From Rotaria socialis (Eukaryota; Rotifera; Eurotatoria; Philodinida; Philodinidae), in NCBI GenBank assembly GCA_905331475.1, contig CAJNYU010004504.1, positions 1 to 64,000 of the forward strand: a stretch of 64,000 nucleotides of DNA, read 5' to 3'. Every line of letters starts with the position of its first letter. The first letter of the stretch is position 1. This document shows, piece after piece, positions 1 to 11,529 of the stretch. Made by a program: the position numbers and the translations under genes. The notes beneath the pieces are model-generated. The model searched no databases. It worked only from the letters and a program-made list of their open reading frames with translations, and was not told where the DNA came from.

Positions 1-315
1 GAAATTTTTATTGATTCGTCGTTTTGTATTTATTTCTTTTCGAACTATGTATAGTTAATAGGGGTTTCACTATGGTTTCCAAATAGGGCCGTTTTTGCTA
101 GCATATCCACCCCCGTCCTTTGACTAGATTCCAATTATATATCATGTAGTATCGTACCCATTATTGTCAACAATGACTGCAGATGGATTAGTTAATTGCA
201 TCAATGATGAGCCATACGATCCATTAATACCGGCTACAGTGGTTCCACTCATCGCTCTAGCTGGCCACATCTGAACACGATAATTTCCATAGTCAACCAC
301 ATACAATGTTCCATT

Positions 316-2064
316 TTATTCATGAAACTTCCGAATGGACTTGACAACTGATACGATGCTCGATGCTGAACCAGCTACACCGGTGCCTGCTATAACAGTA
401 CCGATGCTACTATTACTATAAAACATGGTAACTTGATGGTGATCTGAATCTGTTACATAGATGTCATCATTGCAATCAATATGCAAATCTCGCGTTGTAC
501 CAAGAGGACTTGATATGCTATTGGCCGTTACGGTGGTAGCTACCTATAGTATTTTGTTTGAAAAATTTATATTGAAAAACATGTATTTTCCAAGGAGCCA
601 TAAGGAAATTTTTGAATTCGGTAATTTGCAGTATCACCAACAAACACAGCACCCGTCGTATCGACGGCAACGCCTTTCGGTTTGCTAAGTTGAGTTGAAC
701 CGTTCCCGACGCTTGTACCAGCAACGAGAATACCACTAGCAGCATTCTCATAGTACATGACTATTCGACTGTTGTCTGCATCGCTGATGTATAAAGTGTA
801 ATTATCGTCGACGAAGATGTCTATTGGATAGTTAAGGGGCGCCAAATCGGAACCAGCCGTCGTGTTTTGGTTGCCAGCCACCGTTATTCCTGCCTGATTC
901 CATGTAGCACATGTAGGAATGGTCAACGTATTAATGTCATCTGACATGCCTGAAGAAGAAATAGCGATCGAAATTGATTAGAGACAAGTAAAAAAGCAAA
1001 ACACTACAAGCCATCGTAGTCGTTGACGTTGTGGTGGTCGTCGTTGTCACAGATGTCGTTGTGCTCACCGTTGTAGTAGAATTTGTAGTGATCGTCATTG
1101 TCGTAGAGGTTATCACTGCAGACGGTGTTATTGCTAAAAATAGAGTAAACGACGTGAAGAAATAAGGTCTGTGTACGATTTTAAACGACAGAATGCAGAG
1201 CATGTGTGAGATCAGTCGAGTTTTTTCTTCAACACTGTTAGTATTAGTCATTGAGAATGAGGCCCACACAAATACAATTTCTATTTGTATTCATGTACCT
1301 ATGAATGCCTGCAGGTTAAATCACGCCGATTGATATTTCTAATATTGTAAATATGTTTAATCCTACAACCGTGTATTAATTTATCATTCCATTTTCAATT
1401 TCAGAGGATATGAGTAGTCTCTGTGCTTATTTACATGCGCTACACCTTCGTCAAGAGGGTTGTAAATTGCTTTTCTTAATTACGAAAGTGGTTTCAAATG
1501 GAAACGTTTTAATATAGAGCTGAATTATCAATGGCCGGTGTGTGAACTCCTATGCATGCGAAATTTGTTCTATGGACTAAGTTGATTGGCTATCCGAGCT
1601 TACTTGTCAACCACATTGTTAAAATCAAAGCAGTAACAATGCTGCCTAGTAGTGTAGCAATTAGGCAGCCAATAAGACAAGCCTTGCATGATGATGACCA
1701 AAAGCTAACAGCATTCTTTCTGAAGTTGAAGAATGATAGAAATCATTATCATTCGCCAACGAAAGAACATCAATGTAACCTGAAAGATTCTGCTTTGTTT
1801 TCCGATATGGATTTATTTTGAGTGTTAATATTCAATCTACCTCCTCTCACTGTCGAAGTCTCACTAGCCATGTCGACTTGCGGTACAAATTCTGGATTCA
1901 CATTTGAAATGTTTGAGTTTGCTTGAGACGACCATGTACTTCGTTTTTTGTAAGATGCTAAGCGTTGATCACTCAATTGAGAGTGAAATGGCGTAGTGCG
2001 TCCAGCCAATCGTGATATATTTAATCTGTTGTCGACATTGTGATATTTTTCTGCCTTGTAGTAA
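316..2064 (-). pseudogene. Membrane-anchored NHL-repeat protein, 5' end not found, probably decayed at 3' end
   Basis: Exons on the minus strand, all in phase: 2064-1780, 1704-1604, 1133-1008, 949-581 and about 539-316. The first is a polar Ser/Asn-rich cytoplasmic segment. The second is one hydrophobic helix (CKACLIGCLIATLLGS...LTMWLT), a clear transmembrane anchor. The third is almost only Thr/Ser, an extracellular stalk. The last two carry NHL-type blades (YISDADNSRIVMYY, KPKGVAVDTTGAVFVGDTANYRIQKF, IYVTDSDHHQV). Such TM-Thr-NHL proteins are typical of rotifer-like genomes; their ligand is unknown. An in-frame TAA lies at 318-316. Beyond it the same frame continues with good NHL sequence (NGTLYVVDYGNYRVQMW) until about 160, where what looks like an 8-base insertion shifts the frame. 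It is either a pseudogene or a gene ending early. The 2064 boundary is a splice acceptor, so the start codon lies further upstream. The 41-base last intron is unusually short and less certain. Confidence 0.62.
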
Positions 2065-3124
2065 CTGATGAGAAAACTATTATAGTGAGTTGTATTATTC
2101 TGAACAGATAAGCGAAAATCCTATATTATATAGCATCCACACAGTACTGTCCCGCACCTACCGTATATATATATATATATTAAAGCTTGCTTCCTGCAAT
2201 ACAATGAAACACAATATAAAATGTAAGATTTCAGTCTGTTGCATTTTATATGCAAGTTTAGAAGCTTTTATTTAAACAATAGCTGTATTACAGTATGCTC
2301 TCTCAATACAAGAGAAGGACAAAAACGCAATTCTTTTCATAAATTAAAAATAATGTCAGAGAAAAAATTCTACTCTTCATTTTTAATTGAAATTCAATAA
2401 ACAATAATAGCGCTTCCTTTTCAATTAATGAAGAAAAGAACCATTCATTTTCAAAAAAAGATTGGTTGAATGTGTGGGTGACGGTGAGAGTAACAAACTA
2501 CAGAGGTCTATACCTACCCATATCAGTACACTCGTACACTCATTCTAGTCAAAAAGCATGCTTGTTTGTGATTTAATTCCAATTGTATGTGATACAATGG
2601 AATTTACTAAGGATGATTTACTACAGAACACATCTGATGAACTTACCAAGTTTACATCTACACATACCATTCCATTTACAAATTCTCTCAGACTATCGTA
2701 TCTTTATAGGAAAATTATCGAACAGATACTGCTATTATGGAAAGAATGATAGAAGTACAATAATACATCTGTTGACACAAAAGTTTGGAATAAACTTAAG
2801 AATGCTCAATGGTAAGTTGTAAGTGATGTTTGGACAATGATTTGAATGCATGCCAAAAAAAAGTAAAGTGCACTGCATAATTAATTCATAAAGCAAACTG
2901 AGAAATGAAAATATAAAAATTTGAATAAATAACTCTTGTCGAGAAACAGACTATACAATATGCTACAGCTATCTTCATAAAAATGAAAGCACAGTGTAAT
3001 CAGCACAAACTCATTCATATGCATTCCTTCGTCGCAATCAGACGTATATAAATATACTTTCATTTCTTCGAATAAAAAAACACGGTCACGTCTACGTACA
3101 CGTGATTCTTTGATTAATTAAAAA
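2065..3124. other. Intergenic, possible 5' region of the NHL gene
   Basis: No convincing exon was seen. It holds a short (TA)n tract at 2164-2180 and a TGTGTGGGTG motif near 2470. The missing 5' exon or exons of the minus-strand NHL gene should lie here or further right, but no start could be chosen. Short open frames at 2558-2822 look like noise. Confidence 0.4.
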
Positions 3125-3331
3125 ATGGAAAATCAATACCTTTCTTCAACGCCAAAAATGAAGAAAACAACTAAAGGTTTGATTGATCCAAAAGAACACC
3201 TGGTCAACCACGATACAGTTGTACAGTACAATCATCAATTACAAGAAAAAATAAGTAATACTGGTGAAAAACGAGCACTACCATCAGATGATGACGATTC
3301 AAGTGTAATGGACGCAGATAATGATGATTAG
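3125..3331 (+). CDS. Small hydrophilic acidic-tailed protein, function unknown
   Basis: An open frame of 68 codons starting in an A-rich ATG context (aaaaATGgaa). The protein is strongly polar and ends in an acidic tail (PSDDDDSSVMDADNDD). Its composition is unlike the translated AT-rich noise around it, which is rich in Phe, Ile, Leu and Tyr. There is no signal peptide, membrane segment or recognisable domain. It could be a small nuclear or intrinsically disordered protein, the last exon of a gene whose other exons were missed, or chance. The stop is followed within about 60 bases by a repeat-rich unit, so the gene, if real, sits at the edge of an insertion. No AATAAA is seen directly behind it. 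Confidence 0.35.
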   Translation: MENQYLSSTPKMKKTTKGLIDPKEHLVNHDTVVQYNHQLQEKISNTGEKRALPSDDDDSSVMDADNDD

Positions 3332-3393
3332 CAACGAAAAACACCACAAGGAAAGAAAAAAAGAAAAACAAACAGCTATATAATTTTTGTTAA

Positions 3394-4390
3394 GCCCCCT
3401 CCCCCCTCAAAAATCGATTTCCGCCTTAGAAACGTTCAAATGGGCTGAAATTTGGAGGACATATTGGGGCTGTAGTGGATAGTCTGTGATAAAATTTTCA
3501 GTCCCAAATCATGAGGTTTAAGGGAGATCTAGACCGAGCAAGGCTCAAGAATAGCTCTTTTAAGATGCAAAAGTTCTCTGTTTTGGCTCTATCAATGTAT
3601 TGATATTTTTTTGTTTGTTTGAAAGACCACGTCAAGATGCGGTGCATGACAACTTCCTTTTTTTTAAATAGCCCTCTTTTATCGCAAAAATGCGATCACA
3701 AGTTAAAACACTCAACAAATGGTGCCAAATTTGTGTAGTTGACCGTGATATGGACCTAAATAGGACTTAATTTTAAAAAAATATCAATACATTGATAGAG
3801 CCAAAATAGAAAACTTTTAGATACGCATTCCAAAAACTGTAAATCGAGAAAAAACGAAAAAGATTTTTGCGAGTTTTTCTAGTATTTTATAAATTTTTAA
3901 CATTTTTTCGGGAAACTGACCTACAGTAGTCTATGTAATTTTTGTTCACGCGTATTTTGGAGGCTTCACTAACAATGGAGATGTTTTAGGTGATAAGCAA
4001 AACCGTTGAAGTTTTTTATGTCAAATGAAAGCTTTCATCATGAAACTAACATGGTTACAATATTAGCGGCTGTTGGCGTACCTTTATGGAGATATTCGAT
4101 TTTTCAGTGAATTTTCTCTACAGGACCGACTTTCCCAGCAATATCATATTCTCGAATTTGAACCTGAAACTTTGTATGCATGAAGGTTTCAATGAGACTA
4201 GCTTACAGAAAAAAACATCAGAAGGTTCGGACAAACCCTCTTCGAAATATAGATGCCAAGTATACAGCTTCTATAGAAAATTGTCTATATTTTGAGAGAT
4301 TCATATCTCGAAGAGGGTTTGTCCAAACCTTCTGACGTTCTTTTCTGTAAGCTAGTCTCATTGAAACCTTCATGCATACAAAGTTTCAGG
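3394..4390. mobile_element. Foldback-type repeat unit with two nested inverted repeats
   Basis: A noncoding unit starting near a C-rich edge (tccccc tracts at 3396-3410) and ending at the right arm of a long hairpin. It holds one inverted repeat of 44-nt arms (3569-3612 and 3775-3818, 2 mismatches) and a second of 88-nt arms (4163-4250 and 4303-4390, 4 mismatches). No transposase frame is present. The outer boundaries are a guess; the arms themselves were read directly. Confidence 0.5.
4163..4390. repeat. Inverted repeat, 88-nt arms, 52-nt loop
   Basis: Left arm 4163-4250 and right arm 4303-4390 are reverse complements at 84 of 88 positions. The arms start with CCTGAAACTTTGTATGCATG and its complement. 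All four mismatches are transitions. In a transcript of the minus strand each would form a G-U pair, so a fully paired hairpin RNA is possible. The right arm runs straight into the telomere-like motif at 4389. Confidence 0.9.
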
Positions 4391-4493
4391 GTGTGGGTGT
4401 GACGAAAGCCCGCCAACGGGTCTACACACAAGCACAACATAGCAAGTGTGGATGCTGGGATAGGCGGATAACGGGTCTACATACACCCACCCC
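4389..4493. repeat. Small element edged by telomere-like GGGTGTGGGTGTG (copy A)
   Basis: It starts with GGGTGTGGGTGTG and ends with ACACCCACCCC, imperfect terminal inverted repeats. Inside, AACGGGTCTACA occurs twice (near 4416 and 4470). It is 105 bp long with no coding content. It shares its edges with the units at 5414, 6045 and 12270. Confidence 0.55.
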
Positions 4494-5413
4494 TTAGAAT
4501 GTTATAATTTCTATACAAAGAATATCTATCTAAATGATTTATTCTAAAAATTAAACCATTCAATTTGTGATAAAAGTGAACGAAATAAAAGAAATTCTAA
4601 TATTGTGAAGCAATATGGACACCGCGTATTTATAGTAATACCATAGAAAGCAGAGAGAAAGAAAACAAAATCATACATCCAGGTCATAAGATGTACTTAA
4701 ACTTTTAATTTTAACAATCGAAAGTATACAGAATGAAGTGCACAATAGTTAAAATACGCACCTACTTCCACCGTCGACTACGAAACGAGCCAATGAGAAC
4801 AATCCAATGAACAACCATACGAAAAATAATGCCTATCCGAATACAACATCAAGAAAAGGGTCGTATTACCCCATATATTAAAACACTTCATACCACTAAA
4901 ATTGAAAAGGAATAATCAGGCCTGATTTTCTTTCAATTGTTGACACAGATATAGCACATTGTTCAGCAGCAATATTTAAACCGATACAAAAACAAATCCA
5001 AGTCTTTCATCCGAAAAAATTTAAACTGTACTAAACAAATTTATATTCATATCTCCCAAAACTACACGAGAATTCAAACTATCCAACAAACATGACTTAC
5101 TACAACCTCAATAAACTTTGCAGTTTATAACCAGGAAATCTAAATCTATTCCTAACTTATAAATGGGAATGAAGGTTAATTTATAAATTTTATAATTTAT
5201 TAAAACTAAATCTTTTCCTTGCTATTGCGTGAAAACATGAAAGTGGTTTTTTTTCCATTTATATTCGAAGTCGAATTAGGCAGCTACTCCCAAATACATA
5301 CTCTTTTCCTTTTTTTTTGATGATTTCTTAGAAACAAAGCCTCAATTCAATGCACAATTCAATAAAGCTTATCACTGTAGTGTTGATTGATCACATCACA
5401 TTAAGAAACTAGA
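4494..5413. other. AT-rich noncoding stretch
   Basis: No exon-like frame, RNA gene or clear repeat was seen; several A/T homopolymer tracts are present. Confidence 0.4.
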
Positions 5414-5630
5414 GGGTGTGGGTGCACTGAATTCCAGAATCGTTGGGAATTAGGCAGAATCCGTAGGCATTCCGGGAATTTCGGAATTGAATCGGAAGGG
5501 ATAAACGGAATTCTGGGAATTAGATGGAATTGGTTCCGTGAGCGGAACTGGTTCTGGAATGTTCAACATTGCGGAATAGGATGTATTCTCGGTGGGAGGG
5601 GGTGTTAATGAAAAATTTACACCCACACCC
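5414..5630. repeat. 217-bp element with GGGTGTGGGTG terminal inverted repeats (copy B)
   Basis: The left end GGGTGTGGGTG and the right end CACCCACACCC are perfect inverted repeats of 11 nt. The interior is built from a reused word, GGAATT or GAATTC in both orientations (more than ten near-copies), with GGAAC and GTTCC variants. It is noncoding. It abuts the 64-bp palindrome that follows. Confidence 0.65.
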
Positions 5631-5694
5631 TAATTGGTCATATGCATCTGAACGTCTAACAATTGTTAGACGTTCAGATGCATATGATCAATTA
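5631..5694. repeat. 64-bp palindrome
   Basis: Two 32-nt arms meet without a loop at 5662/5663, with a single mismatch (5638 against 5687). The inner 48 bp, 5639-5686, are perfectly palindromic. It lies directly beside the right end of the telomere-like-edged element. Confidence 0.93.
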
Positions 5695-5750
5695 AATGCT
5701 GAATGACATACAGGAGTTTTTCATCGTATTTGTAATCTAAACGTTTCGAA

Positions 5751-5930
5751 AAAGTTGCACTTGATGGAACAGAACAAGTTAAACCAATTATCATTTCTAC
5801 TATTCATGATGGTTCAGATGAAAAGCCACGTTTTCCAAAAAAACTTGTTAATGTTATGAGAATATTTTTTAAAAATATAATTTCAATGCTCCTTTTGTTC
5901 CTACACATAGCTAAGTTTAGTTATTTGAAA
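5751..5930 (+). pseudogene. Relic of a DDE-transposase-like protein fragment
   Basis: One frame from about 5751 to 5880 reads as believable protein (LDGTEQVKPIIIS, then HDGSDEKPRFPKKL). It resembles the V-KPI...DGGPDENPR-P stretch of a widespread invertebrate DDE-like protein family remembered only in outline. The sequence before and after drifts out of frame, and stops appear downstream near a possible NAPFVPTHS remnant. It is a broken fragment with no start or splice context. The family call is tentative. Confidence 0.3.
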
Positions 5931-6044
5931 GAATTTCAAAGATCACATGGTGCCTCTTTTTTAGTCTAGGTCAATTAACTTATAATATTGTTGAATATCG
6001 TATTGCATAATTATCTTATGACTTAGTTATTTTTATATTAGTTG

Positions 6045-6101
6045 GGGTGTGGGTGTGTAGGAATCGCCGTTTCTCTGAGACATGAGTCCACACTCACACT
6101 C
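6045..6101. repeat. 57-bp repeat edged by telomere-like motif (copy C)
   Basis: It starts GGGTGTGGGTGTGT and ends CACACTCACACTC. It matches the unit at 12270-12326 at 44 of 57 positions without gaps, including the core GTTTCTCTG. The two copies have the same length although their flanks are unrelated. Confidence 0.7.
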
Positions 6102-8401
6102 TTTCGATTCATTTTCATTTGGCAAAAATAGTTTTCTTTATTCTATTTGAAATGACAGTCCTATCCCCTGGGAAACTATTTTAACGCGACCTGCAGGTTT
6201 GATATCTGCGCGTGATAAATATAGATAGATAAATTGTGTCCATATGTTGTTTCTTTTAATTTCATACGTTATTCTTTTCTGTATTAAATACAATTGTAAA
6301 TCCATATAGTTAATAGTATTAGAACTGAATCGAGATACCATGGAATGTGATAGACTTGAGAAAATATCCAATCAGTCTTAAATCAAATAACATACTCCAA
6401 TCAACTGAAAATCTCTCAATTATGCTTGATAATAACAAGATTTGAATTGATTTGAAAATTGCATCGATCTACAGCTGAAACTCTATTAGTATTCAATTGA
6501 GCCACTACGATCGGAAACAAGTGCATTCCTTTCCTCTTTCAATACAGAACCTTATTCAATTTTAACATATTGATCACCAAAAAAAACAACTTTTGCCTTG
6601 CAAAATTCAGCTTAATCAGTTTATTGTCAAATTTAATAGTGATGAATACATCAATATTGTTGACAAAGATTGATCGAGTCGAGATAAACGATGGAAAAAA
6701 AAATTTCTTGGGCAGAATAAAACATGAAATCATATACGCATCAATGTTTGAATAGAAGTAAACAACAATCTCAAAAGATTATTTTTCGTAAACAGAACAA
6801 AATAGTTCAATTATAATTGAACTATTTGTTGAATAGTAGAAGAGTTGTGCTATGCTTTTTTGGCTGTTTTCCCCAATAGAGAAATAATTATTTCAGATAG
6901 TTTAGTTCCATTACAAAAAAGCATTCGTTAAGAGTTCTCGAAATCAGAACTAATTTATAATTGTTGCTGATCTAGTCTTAAATTTTAGATATAAAAATAG
7001 ATTTTCTAAGTTGATTGATTTGGAAGAATTTTTATATTGTGTATTAATATCTACCCGATGATGAACAAATTTCTGCTTGGCAAAGTATAATTGTCGCTTC
7101 TAAAGTTTGAAATAGATTTTCTTCTTTGTTCAAACTATTCAAGATACATGAAATTTCGATGGTCGAAGCTAGTTTTCATAAATTAACATATGTATTAGCA
7201 AGTATCTGTAATTCTATTCTACTTAAGTTTTTCTTTTCTTTAAAACAATAAAATAAGAAGATAAACTATCGTATATAGTAAATATTAGTTTCATATTGAA
7301 AAATATCATTTTAAATTTAATAATACAAACGTACAGCTGTAAAAGATATTTATTAAAATAAAAAATTAAGTCAGACTAGTTTATTATTATTTAGTAACAT
7401 AGTAGTAAGATCAGTTATGATGAACTCATAAAATTAGTTCGGGCTAAAATTATTTATTTAATTATAATTTAAATAAAACATTTTCATCTGCAGGCAATAA
7501 CAAACGGAAGGAAATGATTTCGCATTAGAGGATATTGCATGCATTAGTTCAAACGTGTTGCAAAATAAATATACGTAAATTGAACTACGCAAATGAATAT
7601 ATAGATGCACATGTGTGTATCTATTTTCATGGAATGTTTTCGCAAAATAATATAGCGAAATAATTATCATGGGTTGTCAATCATGATAACGCCTCTGATT
7701 TTTCTTCAGTATATTATGAAATATTATCATCAATTGCTCTTGCTACATTGTTTTTTTCTATTTTTCTTTGATAATTAATCAAGGATGTTGAAATAAAAAT
7801 CGATTTTCTATTCTTTTGTCTCTTATGTTTTATTGACTTATTTTTAATAGAACCAACATATTTTAAGGTGTTGTTGCTTTTTTTGGATCAGTCTCTTCTC
7901 GAGAGTAACTTTAAGAATTTGTACGATAAAGATTAATTTTTATATTTGAATAAAAAGTAAGTACAAAAGCTATTGATATTAACAGTTGCAAAGAATCCTT
8001 AAGCATAACTGCTTCTAAATTGAGTTAATTGAACACAATATGTCCGCTCATACTTCCGCTCGAACTAACAATGAACTATTGTCGATCGATTGCCTTTCCG
8101 ATTTCAAAGACCGTCCTTTCTCGCTTTCTCTCATTTGTTCAAAAAAGAAAACAAAGAAGCTATTTCTATTCTTTTTTTTTCTTCGAAGTCATCAATGTTT
8201 ATATCGCCTACCATTTCTTTCGACGCTTTTAGCGTACTGCATTAAATCCCATTTTCATAACTACTTTGAAACTAGACAAAAGAAAATTCATATTAGAATT
8301 CCATATATTGTGTGTCTTTTACTAGATAGTGTCACTAGTTTTTTTTTTGAAAATTCACCACCATGTTTATTCCATCATTATTATTGACAACAAAAATACA
8401 T
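6102..8401. other. AT-rich intergenic region before the neuropeptide gene
   Basis: Nothing supportable as a gene. Open frames on both strands (for example 6138-6371 minus and 8040-8387 plus) have AT-driven composition and no splice or domain support. The proximal part, 7900-8401, presumably includes the neuropeptide promoter, but no TATA box could be assigned with confidence. Confidence 0.4.
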
Positions 8402-8914
8402 ATGAGTTGTTTCTATGTTTTAATGATTATTTTCCTTAAATTATCCGTAAGTTAATCTTATATTTGAACTCTAATCGTTTAGATACAATACAAATTTTTC
8501 TAGTGCGCATATATTATTGATTCAAATGAACTAGCAAATAATCAAATCGATCAACCAATTGGATTACATATACCTTCATATTATGATCGTTTTGTTCGTA
8601 CAACAAAATTTCCACGCATTGGTCGTTCAACACTAACTGGTGACGAAATGGCTTCTCTCTTTGATCTTAATGCGAGTACTAGTAGTGAAGAACGCTATGA
8701 TGATCATAGAAACCACGATAGCCAATTGAGATTGATCGAACAACGCAGTGTCTTTTTTCCACGTATTGGTAAACGTGCATTTCATAGTTTACTTTGGTCA
8801 AACAGCCTATCAAATCCACATCGTATGTTAGATTCCGAAGGCCGATATTATACCAATGGTTATGATTATCATGTACATCAGCCACCACCAACAACACTAG
8901 CAGTATTACGTTAG
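8402..8914 (+). CDS. Neuropeptide precursor with two FPRI-amide cassettes
   Basis: Two exons, 8402-8446 and 8504-8914, joined in phase 0 across a 57-base GT-AG intron (gtaagt...tttttctag), give 151 residues. Residues 1-17 (MSCFYVLMIIFLKLSCA) are a signal peptide, split by the intron. Two processing cassettes follow. One is TTKFPRIG-R at about residues 48-56; the other is SVFFPRIG-KR at about 97-106, preceded by Arg. In both, Gly is the amide donor and the basic residues are the cleavage site, predicting peptides ending FPRI-NH2. The FxPRX-amide ending recalls pyrokinin/neuromedin U-type peptides; family membership is inferred. The 3' part (YYTNGYDYH...) holds no further cassette. AATAAA lies at 9000-9005. 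The gene stands alone in repeat-rich DNA. Confidence 0.85.
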
Positions 8915-8999
8915 CGAAGCAAACGAACCCTTTCTATGTGATTAGAACAACTAAGAATGAACACACAAACATATATATTGAAAAATAGAAGATTCCTTC

Positions 9000-9005
9000 A
9001 ATAAA
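9000..9005 (+). terminator. Polyadenylation signal AATAAA of the neuropeptide gene
   Basis: A canonical hexamer about 86 bases after the stop, followed by an A-rich stretch. Confidence 0.6.
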
Positions 9006-11529
9006 AAAAAGAATAACTAATTGATCTTTGTTTTTTTCTTATCTTTCTATTTATCCAGCTCGTATACTTTATTACAATTAGAGAGTCTTAAAAAAAGTTC
9101 ATAAACAAGCAAAATAAAAATGTCAAAATAATTTAGAAAATAGTTTCTTGAATTTCAAGCTATTTCTCATATATGATTATGAGCCGTGCTATCCTTATGA
9201 TAGAATATTTTTCAGTTAATAATAATTAATCCGAGAGATTTCTTAGATGCTAAATCATAAGAGAATAATTTTCTATTTTTATTCTAATTGTTGGCAGCTC
9301 AAGAAAATATTACACAATTATTTGCATAATAATATTCAATAATCAATAGAATTAATAGTTAAATTACGTTAGATCATCAGAGATTTGTTTGAGTAATTAT
9401 GACAGCACTACGCATACATGAAATCAATTTAAATTTTATGTTGAAAATCTATCATATGAAAAGTTTTTAAAACAAAAACGGCACAGTATTAAATAGTTTG
9501 CAGTCGTAGTTGTTTTCTTAATAGAAAAATAATTGTTCAATCAATTGATTGAATCTAGGTCAAAATGATGACAATTAAAACTTTATGAATGGAAGTTAGA
9601 CAACAAGAACATCTTCTTAAGCATAGTTAGACTAACTCATTAAGCTCGTAGAACATCATATGAATCTCTTCAAAATAATATTGCCACTTTCATTGTCGAT
9701 TACACACAGTACATGTAAATGAATAACGGATGTCGGATGTATTGAACGTAAAATGTCCTACTTCAAGATGAAAATTGGACTTAAATGCAATAATAATCGA
9801 AAGGAATCTTTTTCTTCAACCTAATGTCAATAATATTTTATAGTGCTTTGTTGTTATTTCTCTTCATTGTTCTCTTTGTTGTTCTTTCTAGGTCCGTTTA
9901 ATGATAGCTACATATAAAGAAATTTAGCCATTCATGTACCAATTCTACCGTTTTGTTCATTCTTATGTTTGATAGGTTTGGCAAGAAGAAATAGGAACAA
10001 AGAAGAAGTACCAATATAGTTTATAGTAGTCAGAAGGTGATACTTCATTCCAATATTTATCATGCTTGAAAACTCAATTTTCTTATGTCAAGAAGCACAT
10101 TTTGCATTAATAGTCTCATTTAGAAAAAAGCACAAATAAAAAAACCAACTATCTATCGATTAACTAAGCTAGTCGTAAATGAATCTTTTGAAGTATCTTT
10201 TTACCGTCAGAACTCACTTTCTCAACAGGAAACGTGATTTGTATACTTAAAAGACTATACTATTGTTGATTTAATGATGATTACAACATATTTTGAGACG
10301 TTTACTTATTAATACGGTAGTCACTACTAGTAGTATATGTTATCAATAAAATAGCTCACTGTCATTTACTTTTTCTATACATGGAATATCAACTGTTACT
10401 TAATACTATATAAATACATGTATATCCTAGTGAAAAATATTCACTTTAGAACTCTTACACAAATCCTCGAAGAGAAGTGAGGTCAACATTTGATTCACTG
10501 CTTGATGTATCCTAGTACATCTCGATTAGCTCTATCCAACCGTGTGCTCAGATCTTGAGTAGCTCAAATGATACTCAAAATATTTTGTTTGAAAATCAGA
10601 ACTATTCAGTATAAGGTACAATTTGTAGAGATTCCACAATTTTTGTTGTCAATTTTGATTCAGAATTGACGTTAAATCCAGATGAAAATTTTAACAACTC
10701 CGAGAACGGTAGAGCATACATTCTTTTCTCCTGAGAATGATTTTAGATGGACTGGAATGGGTCCATCAGTTCAAGGAATCCATTCCTAGGTGTTCTTCTA
10801 GAGAATGTCAAAAACAGCGGTCTCATTTAGATAGAATTCTAGTCTGACCGTTTTAAAAAAGAATGGACAGACACGCATTCTTTTTTTTTGTTTAGGGAAT
10901 GGTTCAGAATGCTTTCCATTTGGATACAGAACGTTTTTGGAGCTGAAAAGAAACCATTCCGTAATAGTGTGGAACAGAAAAAAACACGTTCCTTCAGAAT
11001 CAGAATGTTCCTTTCAGTTTATGACCGGTTTCACTAATATTTTTGACTGGGTAATAGATGTAAATTTATTTAAATCTTCTTGATCTAGTGATATTTCATC
11101 ACTACTCGACCATGAATCTTGAATACTCTCAGTCATTTATCTAAAAAAACAAAAAGTGACATGGAGCGTCTATATGAATAAATTCTTGATTCAAGAAAGA
11201 AAAGTTTATGAAGCAATATATATCAATCAGATAGACAAAACATAGATGATAGCACTGAATACCGTGATAAATAAAGCCTAAAACCATGAATGCTGAACAA
11301 AATAAATTTTTGAAATAAAAAGATATATTCTAATAATTCAGCAAAGTATAATTCATAATAGAAAAGTCAATCGAAATATAGCATTGGAAAATAATCGTAA
11401 GATTTATAGAAAAAAGGTCAAATCGCATCTGTGTTTTTTTTCTATCCAAAACTCATGTAATTATTTCTATTATAAGATAGTTTAATAATAGTAGACAGTG
11501 CCCAAAGACTTCATCTGATAATGACTACT

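Noticed and set aside
1552-1821. Plus-strand 89-codon open frame
   Set aside because: It is antisense to the transmembrane exon (1704-1604) and part of the first exon of the minus-strand NHL gene, where phase and domain content are far better.
8040-8387. 115-codon open frame before the neuropeptide gene
   Set aside because: Phe/Lys/Ser-rich from AT composition, no domain, no splice sites used; ends just before the real start at 8402.
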